Shown one piece after another: positions 6,654 through 12,034 of a stretch of 12,034 nt of DNA. A program made the translations under genes and the position numbers. Source of the stretch: Methanoculleus marisnigri (GTDB taxonomy: Archaea; Halobacteriota; Methanomicrobia; Methanomicrobiales; Methanoculleaceae); assembly GCA_002503885.1 (NCBI GenBank), contig DASQ01000115.1, forward strand, positions 1-12,034, read 5' to 3'. The stretch's first letter is position 1. Each line of letters starts with the position of its first letter. Below the pieces are notes generated by a model. The model saw only the letters and a list, made by a program, of their open reading frames with translations, was not told where the DNA came from and made no database searches.

Positions 6654-7079
6654 ATGTACTGGAAGGCGGTTTTGATTCAGAAAATAACAGAAGAAGAGAT
6701 CCTTGCGACGGGAATCAGGTCGGTTGCGGAGGATCTTCGTTCCAGGGACGGTGTCCTTGCGCTTATCCTCTTCGGATCGGCAGCACGGAACCAGCAAAGA
6801 CCATTTTCCGATATCGACCTCTGTATCGTCACGTCCGGGATGGTTCCCGAGAAAGAGCACCTGGACCTGAAAAGTTATGGTTCCCACACGATCGAGATCC
6901 ATCTCCTTGACGAGCTGCCGCTTGCTATCCGCTTCAGGGTCGTTAGTGAGGGAAAACTCGTATTTTGCAAAGATGCCCTTGCATTGCACAGAGTCGTCGC
7001 AGATACCGTCAGGCAATACCTCGATGGTGCATGGTTCATAGACCTGCACAGCCGTCATGCGATAGGAATTTCCCGGTGA
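6654..7079 (+). CDS. mntA: MNT-domain minimal nucleotidyltransferase, antitoxin of an MntA-HepT type pair (module 1)
   Basis: 141 aa. It shows the MNT signature GSAARNQQRPFSDIDLCIV (residues 41-59), with nucleotide-binding GS and catalytic D53 and D55. The third acidic position falls in the strand HTIEIHLL and appears to be Glu (E81) rather than the more usual Asp. In characterised MntA-HepT systems this enzyme inactivates the HEPN RNase toxin by adding AMP to a tyrosine near its active site. It lies 4 bases upstream of its HEPN partner on the same strand, the standard antitoxin-first order. The start at 6654 is the first ATG in frame; TTG 6672 is possible. Its codons are less GC3-biased than those of manC or the primase, which suggests horizontal acquisition. 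Confidence 0.87.
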   Translation: MYWKAVLIQKITEEEILATGIRSVAEDLRSRDGVLALILFGSAARNQQRPFSDIDLCIVTSGMVPEKEHLDLKSYGSHTIEIHLLDELPLAIRFRVVSEGKLVFCKDALALHRVVADTVRQYLDGAWFIDLHSRHAIGISR

Positions 7080-7083
7080 AAAG

Positions 7084-7515
7084 ATGACCGGAGACGTCCA
7101 GTACGATATCGAGCGGATTGGATCGATCTGTTCGGATATCAGGAGGTATTTGGTGGACCTTGAACAACTCAATATCGGGTACGCCGGAGATCTTTCAGAC
7201 AAGCGCAATTTTTACGCGGTCTCCATGATTCTCTTTTCACTCCTGAATCGGGTCCTCGATCTGGGCAACGAGGTGACGATCGCACATAATCTCGGTATCC
7301 CAAAGAGCTATCGCGATATATTCATCCTACTCTGGAAGAACGGTTTCATCGATGAAAAATGTGCAAAAGAGATGGGCAGGCTGGTAACCTACCGTAACCT
7401 GCTGTCGCATGAATACCAGGGGATCACCCCAGAAAAGGTATTCGAACTCACGAAAAAAGTCAACACAATAAAAAAGTTTGCACGGTTCATGCAGGAAAAA
7501 GTCAAGGAGCAATGA
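7084..7515 (+). CDS. hepT: HEPN-domain (DUF86) RNase toxin, HepT-like (module 1)
   Basis: 143 aa, mostly alpha-helical. It carries the HEPN active-site motif RX4HXY as RNLLSHEY (R104, H109, Y111), with Y111 matching the tyrosine that MntA-type partners AMPylate. HEPN proteins of this family dimerise to form an RNase that cuts RNA and stops growth when free. It sits 4 bases after the MNT gene and is almost certainly co-transcribed. As in the MNT gene, its codon use is noticeably AT-richer than the surrounding genes (for example the C-terminal run of AAA codons), so the pair seems to have arrived together. No separate promoter seen. Confidence 0.88.
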   Translation: MTGDVQYDIERIGSICSDIRRYLVDLEQLNIGYAGDLSDKRNFYAVSMILFSLLNRVLDLGNEVTIAHNLGIPKSYRDIFILLWKNGFIDEKCAKEMGRLVTYRNLLSHEYQGITPEKVFELTKKVNTIKKFARFMQEKVKEQ

Positions 7516-7689
7516 GGCGGTCTTTGGAGCATCTTTCACCAAAAATCTCTGGTAATCTCTGGCACATTTTGACATTCCAGAATATTGATATTTTCATCGG
7601 CAAGGAACTTCATCCGGCAATCTTTTCCTGGTTGGATGTGGAATATACCCGCTCACACTGAACAATCTTTTGTGCATACCGATACAGGC
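7516..7689. other. AT-richer spacer between HepT and the dehydrogenase relic
   Basis: There is no supported gene. On the minus strand one frame of the dehydrogenase relic stays open to a TGA at 7595-7597, but recognisable similarity ends near 7690. Several short T runs (7565-7570, 7590-7595) could terminate the module 1 transcript. Confidence 0.4.
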
Positions 7690-7928
7690 TAAGATATCCT
7701 CGTGTTCAAGCCCGGGCTCCTCGCCCTTGAGCGGCGACTCCCCCGGTTGAATCTTTACCCCGACGAAGGGGAGTTTCGCTGGAAGCCGTAGACGTGCTCG
7801 ATACCCGGCACATCCGCAAAGAGCGCCGCCGCCGGGATGCCGACGTAGCCCATGCCGAAGACGCCGACCTTCCGGATCGGGCCGCGTTTCTGGATAAGTG
7901 CTGCGAGGTTCTCGGTCATTGTCTGCAT
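7690..7928 (-). pseudogene. N-terminal relic of UDP-N-acetyl-D-mannosamine dehydrogenase (WecC-like)
   Basis: On the minus strand from ATG 7928 (or ATG 7919) the product reads MTENLAALIQKRGPI, then the Rossmann segment VGVFGMGYVGIPAAALFA and EHVYGFQRNSPSSG, and stops at a TAA (7755-7757). In a different frame the next stretch gives VKIQPGESPLKGEEPGLEHE (about 7700-7762), the GESPLKGEEPGL stretch of the same family. About 80 of the roughly 430-450 residues remain, and the catalytic Cys domain is missing. The family oxidises UDP-ManNAc to UDP-ManNAcA for surface glycans, the step after the epimerase whose relic is at 6455-6592. It is clearly non-functional. Confidence 0.8.
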
Positions 7929-8029
7929 CTCTTGTTTGTCTTCAAGATTGATATTCTGTCTTCTGCCACCCCCTTTTGTAGTGCAGGCAAGGGTCCGGAG
8001 AGAGTTTCGCCGGGTGAAGTGCAGATCTG

Positions 8030-8046
8030 GAGAAACTATTTATGCC
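8030..8046 (+). promoter_or_regulatory. TATA-like promoter for the acylphosphatase gene
   Basis: AACTATTTATGC (about 8034-8045) is centred about 28 bases before ATG 8068, the distance expected for a leaderless archaeal transcript. There is no Shine-Dalgarno sequence directly before the ATG, which agrees. Confidence 0.55.
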
Positions 8047-8067
8047 CACCATACAGAGTGAAATTGA

Positions 8068-8628
8068 ATGAAACGATTTGTGGCCATTGCACGGGGGCGT
8101 GTCCAGCGGGTCGGCTATCGGGAGCATGTGTACAACGAGACGTTCGAACGGAATATCTCGGGGTACGTGAAGAATCTCGATACCGGGGAGGTCGAGATCG
8201 TTGCAGAGGGGAGCGAGCAGGATCTCCGGGGTTTCATCAACGAGATCAATATCATACGAAGACCTATTGCAGTCAAATCGTTCACCGTCAGATGGGAAGA
8301 AGCCACAGGAGAGTATGCCGATTTTGAGATCATCCGGGGAGAGATCCAGGAGGAGACGTTCGAGCGGATGGATTACGCCGGGAATGTATTGCACAGCATG
8401 GATATGAAATTAGATCAGGGCCTCCAGTTACAGCACACGATGCTGGACAAGCAGGACCAGATGCTGGACAAGCAGGACCAGAGCCTCCAGATCGGCAAAG
8501 AGACAAAAGAAGAGATTGCAGGGCTCCGAAGCGATACCAGAAAGCACCTTGAGGACGAATTCGCAGAGATGAGAAAGGAGCTCGCCTCCATCAAGGATGC
8601 GCTTGCCCGGGCAGGCATCCAGGTCTGA
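8068..8628 (+). CDS. Acylphosphatase domain fused to a C-terminal coiled coil
   Basis: 186 aa. Residues 1-90 form an acylphosphatase domain: the phosphate-binding loop is GRVQRVGYR with catalytic Arg18, and SGYVKNLDTGEVEIVAEG contains catalytic Asn36. The usual G of VQGVG is R14 here. Acylphosphatases hydrolyse carboxyl-phosphate bonds, and freestanding ones are only 90-100 aa. The extra 90 or so residues (97-186) are highly charged and heptad-like, with a perfect tandem repeat of MLDKQDQ (125-138) and a Lys/Glu-rich helix EEIAGLRSDTRKHLEDEFAE, predicting a coiled coil and oligomerisation. The gene is single with its own promoter, and lies between the two MNT-HEPN modules. The role of the fusion is unknown; it could be a scaffold or stress-related protein. 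Confidence 0.88.
   Translation: MKRFVAIARGRVQRVGYREHVYNETFERNISGYVKNLDTGEVEIVAEGSEQDLRGFINEINIIRRPIAVKSFTVRWEEATGEYADFEIIRGEIQEETFERMDYAGNVLHSMDMKLDQGLQLQHTMLDKQDQMLDKQDQSLQIGKETKEEIAGLRSDTRKHLEDEFAEMRKELASIKDALARAGIQV
8440..8481 (+). repeat. Perfect 21-bp tandem duplication within the acylphosphatase coiled coil
   Basis: Bases 8440-8460 and 8461-8481 are identical and encode MLDKQDQ twice, followed by a diverged third SLQIGKE. The lack of any synonymous change suggests a recent in-frame expansion. Confidence 0.9.
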
Positions 8629-8788
8629 ATAACTCTCCATCCCGCGTCAACTACCCCGGGCCATGCGTGCGGTCGTCCCAGGGGCGAGACTCCTGGCTGA
8701 CCGGGACGGTGACCCGCTTGATCCTGTAGGCCCGCCCCTCTCCTGCGGCGGGAAGGAGAGGATCTGCCGGTAAGCGGGAAAGAATGAT
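8629..8788. other. Scrambled spacer holding an IS-end-like motif and a manC scrap
   Basis: There is no ORF of its own. GTCAACTACCCC (8646-8657) is identical to the outer border of the IS200/IS605-type end at 11633-11644. A 42-base block at 8703-8744 matches manC1. The downstream part precedes the second MNT gene and contains GGAAGGAG but no clear TATA box. Confidence 0.5.
8703..8744 (-). pseudogene. Third manC scrap (cupin-domain fragment)
   Basis: Bases 8703-8738 align with 5297-5332 of manC1 with one clear mismatch over about 32 bases, then diverge slightly. The encoded minus-strand peptide is GRAYRIKRVTVP, identical to residues 354-365 of manC1. Similarity stops abruptly on both sides, leaving no functional gene. 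manC2 differs at the same place (SFQIKQITVF), so the source was manC1 or a close relative. Confidence 0.8.
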
Positions 8789-9244
8789 ATGCAATGCGGG
8801 AAGAGATACGATAATATGAGACAACGCCACCTGCTGGATGCGGAAGAGAAAGAAGAGGTTCTCCGCACCATCCGCACGGTCCTCGCCGGATTTGACGAGA
8901 TCGAGGTGGGGTATGTCTTCGGAACGTTTTGCAGGGGGGATTTTGGGGACGTGGACGTGGCAATCCTCGTCACCGGCGAACCCGCTCCCTACCAGGCGAT
9001 GCGGTTTCGCGCGAGGGTCGAGCGGGAGCTTGAACGAGGGTTCTGTTACCGTTTTGAGGCTGACGTGAAGATCCTCAACACCGCCCCGGTCTCTTTCCAG
9101 TACGAGGTCATCAAGAGCGGCCGACCCGTATTCCTGCGCGACAGAGAGCAGAGGATCCGGTACGAGGCGGGCGTGCTCTCCCGGTACCTCGACTATGCGG
9201 ATACGCTCGACTGGTTCGACCGGGTTCTGCTCACGAGGGCCTGA
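8789..9244 (+). CDS. mntA: MNT-domain minimal nucleotidyltransferase, antitoxin (module 2)
   Basis: 151 aa from ATG 8789. ATG 8816 (MRQRHLLDAEEKEE, with GGGAAGAG upstream at 8798-8805) is an equally plausible start. The MNT motif is GTFCRGDFGDVDVAIL (residues 45-60), with D54 and D56, and the third acid is in EADVKIL (D92). The usual GS dipeptide is GT. It is followed after 2 bases by a HEPN partner, matching the MntA-HepT arrangement in which this enzyme AMPylates and silences the toxin. Codon use is GC-rich like the host, unlike module 1, so the two modules are not a recent duplication. Confidence 0.86.
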   Translation: MQCGKRYDNMRQRHLLDAEEKEEVLRTIRTVLAGFDEIEVGYVFGTFCRGDFGDVDVAILVTGEPAPYQAMRFRARVERELERGFCYRFEADVKILNTAPVSFQYEVIKSGRPVFLRDREQRIRYEAGVLSRYLDYADTLDWFDRVLLTRA

Positions 9245-9246
9245 GA

Positions 9247-9681
9247 ATGGTCAGGGACGAAGGGGTCCTCACCCACCTCCGGGAACTGGACGAGGCAGCT
9301 CGAGACTGGGAACGCTACCGGTCCATCACCCTCGAAGACCTGAGGACCGACCGCGATAAGAGGAATATGGTGTTGCATGCGCTCCTCGTCAGCATCCAGG
9401 CATCGATCGATATCGCCAACCATCTGGTCGCGGCCTCGAGCTCCCGGCGGCCCGAAACCTACCGGGAGAGTTTCATGATCCTCTGTGACGAGGGGCTGAT
9501 CCCGGAAGACCTCGGGGTCCGGCTCTCAGACCTCGCGGGCTTTCGGAATGTTCTGGTCCACCTCTACTGCCGGCTGGACCTGGACGAGGTCTACGGGGTG
9601 CTCCAGGACGACCTTTTTGTCGTGAACCGGTTGCGGGATCTGGTTCGGGCGATGCTCCGGGATCGCCTCCTCCCGGAGTGA
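9247..9681 (+). CDS. hepT: HEPN-domain (DUF86) RNase toxin, HepT-like (module 2)
   Basis: 144 aa, helical. It has the HEPN motif RX4HXY as RNVLVHLY (R100, H105, Y107), preceded by the typical family segments LHALLVSIQASIDIANHL (43-60) and YRESFMILCDEGLIPEDL. The start ATG lies 2 bases after the MNT stop, so translation is probably coupled. The expected role is a growth-inhibiting RNase held in check by the MNT partner. The sequence is clearly different from module 1 HepT apart from the family motifs. Confidence 0.88.
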   Translation: MVRDEGVLTHLRELDEAARDWERYRSITLEDLRTDRDKRNMVLHALLVSIQASIDIANHLVAASSSRRPETYRESFMILCDEGLIPEDLGVRLSDLAGFRNVLVHLYCRLDLDEVYGVLQDDLFVVNRLRDLVRAMLRDRLLPE

Positions 9682-9757
9682 ACCGGGGAGGAACTCCTCG
9701 CGCTGTTCACCGCTCCGCCCTCAAAACCCCTGGGTTTCTCAAGTTCCGGACGTTCAC

Positions 9758-9778
9758 ACCTTCGGTGCTCAAGTTCCG
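9758..9778 (-). repeat. 21-base dispersed repeat, copy C, at the end of manC2
   Basis: On the minus strand it reads CGGAACTTGAGCACCGAAGG plus T, 18 of 21 identical to copy B at 4918-4938. It spans the manC2 stop (9769-9771). A partial copy, CCGGAACTTGAGA, follows at 9737-9749. Confidence 0.55.
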
Positions 9779-11039
9779 TTCTGCACCTCGATCACCTCCA
9801 GCGGGATCTTCCCCGGATTCTCCAGCCGGTGTTTCATCCCGGCCCTGATAAACGTGCTCTCTCCTGACCGGACGAAAAACTGCTCCCCGTTGTTGGAGAC
9901 CCGCGCCATCCCGCGCACCACCACCCAGTGCTCGCTTCTGTGGTGGTGGAGCTGGAGAGAGATCCGGCGACCGGGGAAGACGGTGATCTGCTTGATCTGG
10001 AAAGACGGCCCCTGCAACAGCACCGTATAGGTGCCCCAGGGCCGGTGCACGGTGGTGTGGAGATCGCAGCGCCCGTCCCCTTTCGCCTGGAGCGCCTTCA
10101 CGACCTCGCCGACCCTGGGCCTGGCCCTTCGGGCAGACGAGAAGGGTGTCGGCGGTGTCGACGACCGCAAGGTCTGAGAGGCCAATGGTGGCAACGAGGC
10201 GGTCGGAGACGACAAGGTTGTTTCGACCATCAATACCAATGTACTCCCCCCGGACGGCGTTTCCTGCATCGTCCTTCTCGCTCAGGCGGTACAGGGCGTC
10301 GAAACTCCCGACATCGCTCCACGGGCAGGCGAGCGGGACGACCGCCGCCCGGTCGGTCCGCTCCATGATCCCGTAGTCGACCGAGATCTTCGGGGTCTGT
10401 GCATACGCCTCCTCGACCTCCGGCGCCAGCCGGCGGCACTCCTCCAGGAAGAGGGCGGCGCGGAAGAGAAACATCCCTGAGTTCCAGAGATACCCCTCGC
10501 GCATGTACCGCTCCGCAGTCGAAAGGTCAGGCTTCTCGACGAACGCCCCGACGGCATAGCCCCCTGGCAGCGGCTCGCCCGGGCGGGTGTAGCCGTAGCC
10601 GGTATGGGGAGACGTCGGTGCGATCCCGAAGGTCACCAGGCGGTCCTGCGCGAGACGTTCCGCCGCCCTGAACGCCGCGGCATAGGCGTCGCCCGCCTCG
10701 ACGAACTGGTCGGAGGAGAGCACGGCGACGGTGTCGTCCCCGCACTCCTCCTCGCGGTCATGCCGTAGACGATCGCCGGGAGGGTGTTCCTCCCCTCCGG
10801 CTCGATCAGGACGCGGCAGGGTGCGTCGATCTCTGCCGGCTGATCGGCCGCGAGAAACCGGTGCGCGGCCCCGGTGATCGCGTAGACCTCGTCGGGGCTG
10901 GAGAAGAGAAGCGCCCGCCGCACCGTCAGCTGGAAGAGCGACTCCTCCCCAGGAGGGGGATGAACTGCTTCGGGTAGCAGGTTCGGCTCAGCGGGAAGAG
11001 GCGGGTGCCAGATCCGCCCGCAAGAATGATCGTCTTCAT
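9769..11039 (-). pseudogene. Second mannose-1-phosphate guanylyltransferase / mannose-6-phosphate isomerase, three frameshifts (manC2)
   Basis: Starts MKTIILAGGSGTRLFPLSR at ATG 11039 and meets a stop at 10926-10928. The product continues in a second frame with EESLFQLTVRRALLFSSPDE and EPEGRNTLPAIVYGM (about 10955-10755). A third frame gives VLSSDQFVEAGDAY...FVEKPDLSTAERY...LLVCPKGQAQ (about 10735-10125). The fourth piece returns with RVGEVVKAL...RPWGTY...QLHHHRSEHWVVV (about 10122-9769). The first two breaks fit loss of one G in a short run; the third fits loss of two bases. All functional motifs remain, so decay is recent or the breaks are sequence errors. The C-terminus ends EVIEVQNGT, about 17 residues shorter than manC1, and the stop lies in the 21-base repeat. 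It is a clear paralogue of manC1. Confidence 0.9.
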
Positions 11040-11532
11040 GATGGTACCCCGGATGAATATGCGAAAATTCAAGTTCCCCTTTGCCGTAATTGTTTAAGTG
11101 GATTTCTCTTCTTCCCCCCTCGCCGATCTCCGTGAAAAATAGGTATTTTCGGGTACACGCGCCTCCTTCCCCGGGGAAAGCCCTTCCCGCGGTGACGAAA
11201 TACGTCCGAATGGGGGATCGCACCGCCAATCCCGACACATACCGCCGAGATCCGCCGATCCCGGCCTGGCGGGCTGCGTTCCGGAAACCCGCGGAATATC
11301 GGCCGCTCTCCTGCCCCCCCTGGCGGCCGGTATGATTGGCAGTAATACAAACCCTTCAAACCCCTCGCATACGGCCGGGGAGGGGAAGGGAATCCAGGCG
11401 GAAATCCTCCGAATCAAGGCAATTTCGCCGATTTTCTGGTTATTTGTGGGGCTCACCCCGTGTGAATGCCGGGAGAGGAAACAAAAAAAACGGCCGATCT
11501 GGGTCCTGTGGGTGCACGAAGGCCAGGGCGTC
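11040..11532. other. Long intergenic region without a recognisable gene
   Basis: Short frames on both strands give low-complexity, Arg/Pro-rich or unlikely products. A small inverted repeat AAAATA-GG-TATTTT lies at 11136-11149. Its minus-strand reading CTATTTTTC is a weak TATA candidate for manC2, which begins at 11039. Nothing else supported. Confidence 0.5.
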
Positions 11533-11637
11533 TCAACCTGATCTGCGTGAATACTCTTTATGAGCACGCTCGATCGTTGTGATCTTCTCGATTTTCACGA
11601 TCTGCTCATTGTCCTCGATGATATAAAATACGGTCAA
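11533..11637 (-). pseudogene. 3' remnant of a RelE/ParE-family toxin, cut by the IS200/IS605-type element
   Basis: The minus-strand frame ending at TGA 11533-11535 reads VFYIIEDNEQIVKIEKI then TTIERAHKEYSRRSG. This is the C-terminal beta-hairpin and helix of RelE-superfamily RNase toxins, which in the family runs as RVxYxIxD...IxIxxIxHRxxxY. About 34 codons are present and the N-terminal half is missing, because the frame runs straight into the element border GTCAACTACCCCC. The missing half may lie beyond the element, outside the window. No antitoxin gene is visible on this side. Confidence 0.75.
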
Positions 11638-11660
11638 CTACCCCCGGTTAAAACCGGGGG
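11633..11660 (-). mobile_element. Right end of an IS200/IS605-family element with terminal hairpin
   Basis: The arms CCCCCGGTT (11641-11649) and AACCGGGGG (11652-11660) form a perfect 9-bp stem with a 2-base loop, adjoining TAGTTGAC on the minus strand. Subterminal imperfect or perfect hairpins next to the tnpB 3' end, without terminal inverted repeats, mark this family. The tnpB stop (11648-11650) lies inside the hairpin. The exact cleavage point is inferred to be at or near TTGA. Confidence 0.7.
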
Positions 11661-11700
11661 CTTGCAGCGGGGGCCCCTTGTGGGGCACAGGGCTGCAATT
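11638..11700 (-). ncRNA. Candidate TnpB omega-RNA (reRNA) scaffold
   Basis: In the last part of tnpB a nested structure can be drawn: outer stem TTGCAGC (11662-11668) with GCTGCAA (11692-11698), and inner stem GCCCC (11673-11677) with GGGGC (11682-11686) around a 4-base loop. The terminal 9-bp hairpin at 11641-11660 follows. TnpB guide RNAs come from the tnpB 3' end plus the right end, with the flanking host sequence as guide. The guide here would begin CCGTATTTTATATCATCG, inside the relE remnant. This is inference from structure and position. Confidence 0.55.
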
Positions 11701-12034
11701 TAATCGGTGCGAAGGTTGACGGTTCAAAAGACGTCCTTATTCGCACGGGCCGGTTGACGCGGCCCCTACCGATTATCCGTGGAACCACGGAATCACCGGC
11801 TACCTTTCGTAAATGGTTCAGAGCGCCGTTGACATCGGCGTTGATCAGGGTGCCCAGAGCACTCCGGTACAGTCCTCGCTTGATCCGCCGCTTCCTCCCA
11901 TAGGGCGGTTTTCGGATCGGGTCGAGCGCGAGAGCGTCCACCTGCGAGGTGTATGCCTCGGAGTGCGAGTCATCGAACCGGATACCATACCCCTCGCACT
12001 TGCTCTTCAGCTTCTGCCGGAACTTGTGGAAGGG
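11648..12034 (-). CDS. tnpB: TnpB, IS200/IS605-family RNA-guided nuclease, C-terminal part (truncated by window end)
   Basis: The minus-strand frame enters from the window end with FHKFRQKLKSKCEGYGIRF and DDSHSEAYTSQVDALALDPI. It continues to KRRIKRGLYRSALGTLINAD and VNGALNHLRKVAGD. The motif INADVNGALN holds the third RuvC catalytic aspartate (D of NADVNGA). EAYTSQVDALALDPI corresponds to the position of the zinc-ribbon or YTSKCSFLD segment, but the expected cysteine is Val here, so this lineage probably lacks a metal-binding ribbon. About 128 codons are in the window, so the N-terminal RuvC I and II parts cannot be judged. The long tail after VAGD (PRIIGRGRVNRPVRIRTSFE) overlaps the probable omega-RNA. 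A tnpA partner is not visible. Confidence 0.87.
   Translation of the reverse strand, partial: PFHKFRQKLKSKCEGYGIRFDDSHSEAYTSQVDALALDPIRKPPYGRKRRIKRGLYRSALGTLINADVNGALNHLRKVAGDSVVPRIIGRGRVNRPVRIRTSFEPSTFAPIKLQPCAPQGAPAASPRF

Noticed and set aside
8440..8481. Possible CRISPR-like or iteron repeat
   Set aside because: Only two adjacent units without spacers, inside a coding sequence and in frame. It is a protein-repeat expansion.
11094..11567. 157-aa minus-strand frame upstream of manC2
   Set aside because: Irregular composition, no motif, and it runs into the relE remnant in a different frame from the real relE reading.
1..12034. CRISPR arrays, tRNA and rRNA genes
   Set aside because: No regularly spaced repeats were seen. 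I found no recognisable tRNA or rRNA sequence by eye, although a covariance-model scan would be needed to exclude one fully.

Overview
The window looks like a chromosomal accessory region of a GC-rich methanogenic euryarchaeon, most likely Methanoculleus or a close Methanomicrobiales relative. The reasons are the strong GC3 preference of the core genes, an Orc1/Cdc6 initiator, archaeal TATA-like promoters, and a primase-helicase family that I associate with methanogen elements. The taxonomic call is an inference from memory, not a search.

Left part (1-4822): a 168-aa protein of unknown function is followed by an Orc1/Cdc6 origin-recognition ATPase whose frame is broken by one apparent base deletion near position 735. 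A TATA-like box (about 1853-1860) and a leader with a strong palindrome precede a tightly packed + strand operon joined by ATGA overlaps: two small unknown proteins (1962-2243, 2240-2578), a 565-aa primase/helicase-like protein (2575-4272), and one or two small ORFs ending in a zinc-ribbon protein (to 4822). Orc1/Cdc6 beside a zinc-finger/P-loop primase-helicase reads as the replication module of an integrated plasmid or provirus. The primase seems to lack its archaeo-eukaryotic primase catalytic core, so the module may be decayed or helicase-only.

Central part (4823-9706): an intact minus-strand mannose-1-phosphate guanylyltransferase/mannose-6-phosphate isomerase (manC1, 5038-6390) opens a nucleotide-sugar gene graveyard. 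Between manC1 and a second, multiply frameshifted manC copy (9769-11039) lie relics of a UDP-GlcNAc 2-epimerase (about 6455-6592), a UDP-ManNAc dehydrogenase (about 7690-7928) and a third manC scrap (8703-8744). Two complete MNT-HEPN (MntA-HepT type) toxin-antitoxin pairs sit among these relics (6654-7515 and 8789-9681), with an acylphosphatase-coiled-coil protein (8068-8628) between them. The locus probably once made activated mannose and ManNAc-type sugars for surface glycans and was then rearranged, with TA modules filling the gaps.

Right part (11040-12034): about 490 bases without a recognisable gene are followed by the 3' remnant of a RelE-like toxin (11533-11637, minus). This is joined directly to the right end of an IS200/IS605-family element whose TnpB runs off the window. 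The end carries a 9-bp hairpin and a nested stem-loop fitting a TnpB omega-RNA scaffold, and the adjoining relE sequence would then be the guide.

Several genes differ from intact homologues by single G or C losses in short runs (orc1/cdc6 once, manC2 at least twice). Either this locus is decaying or the assembly has indel errors, and the sequence alone cannot decide.
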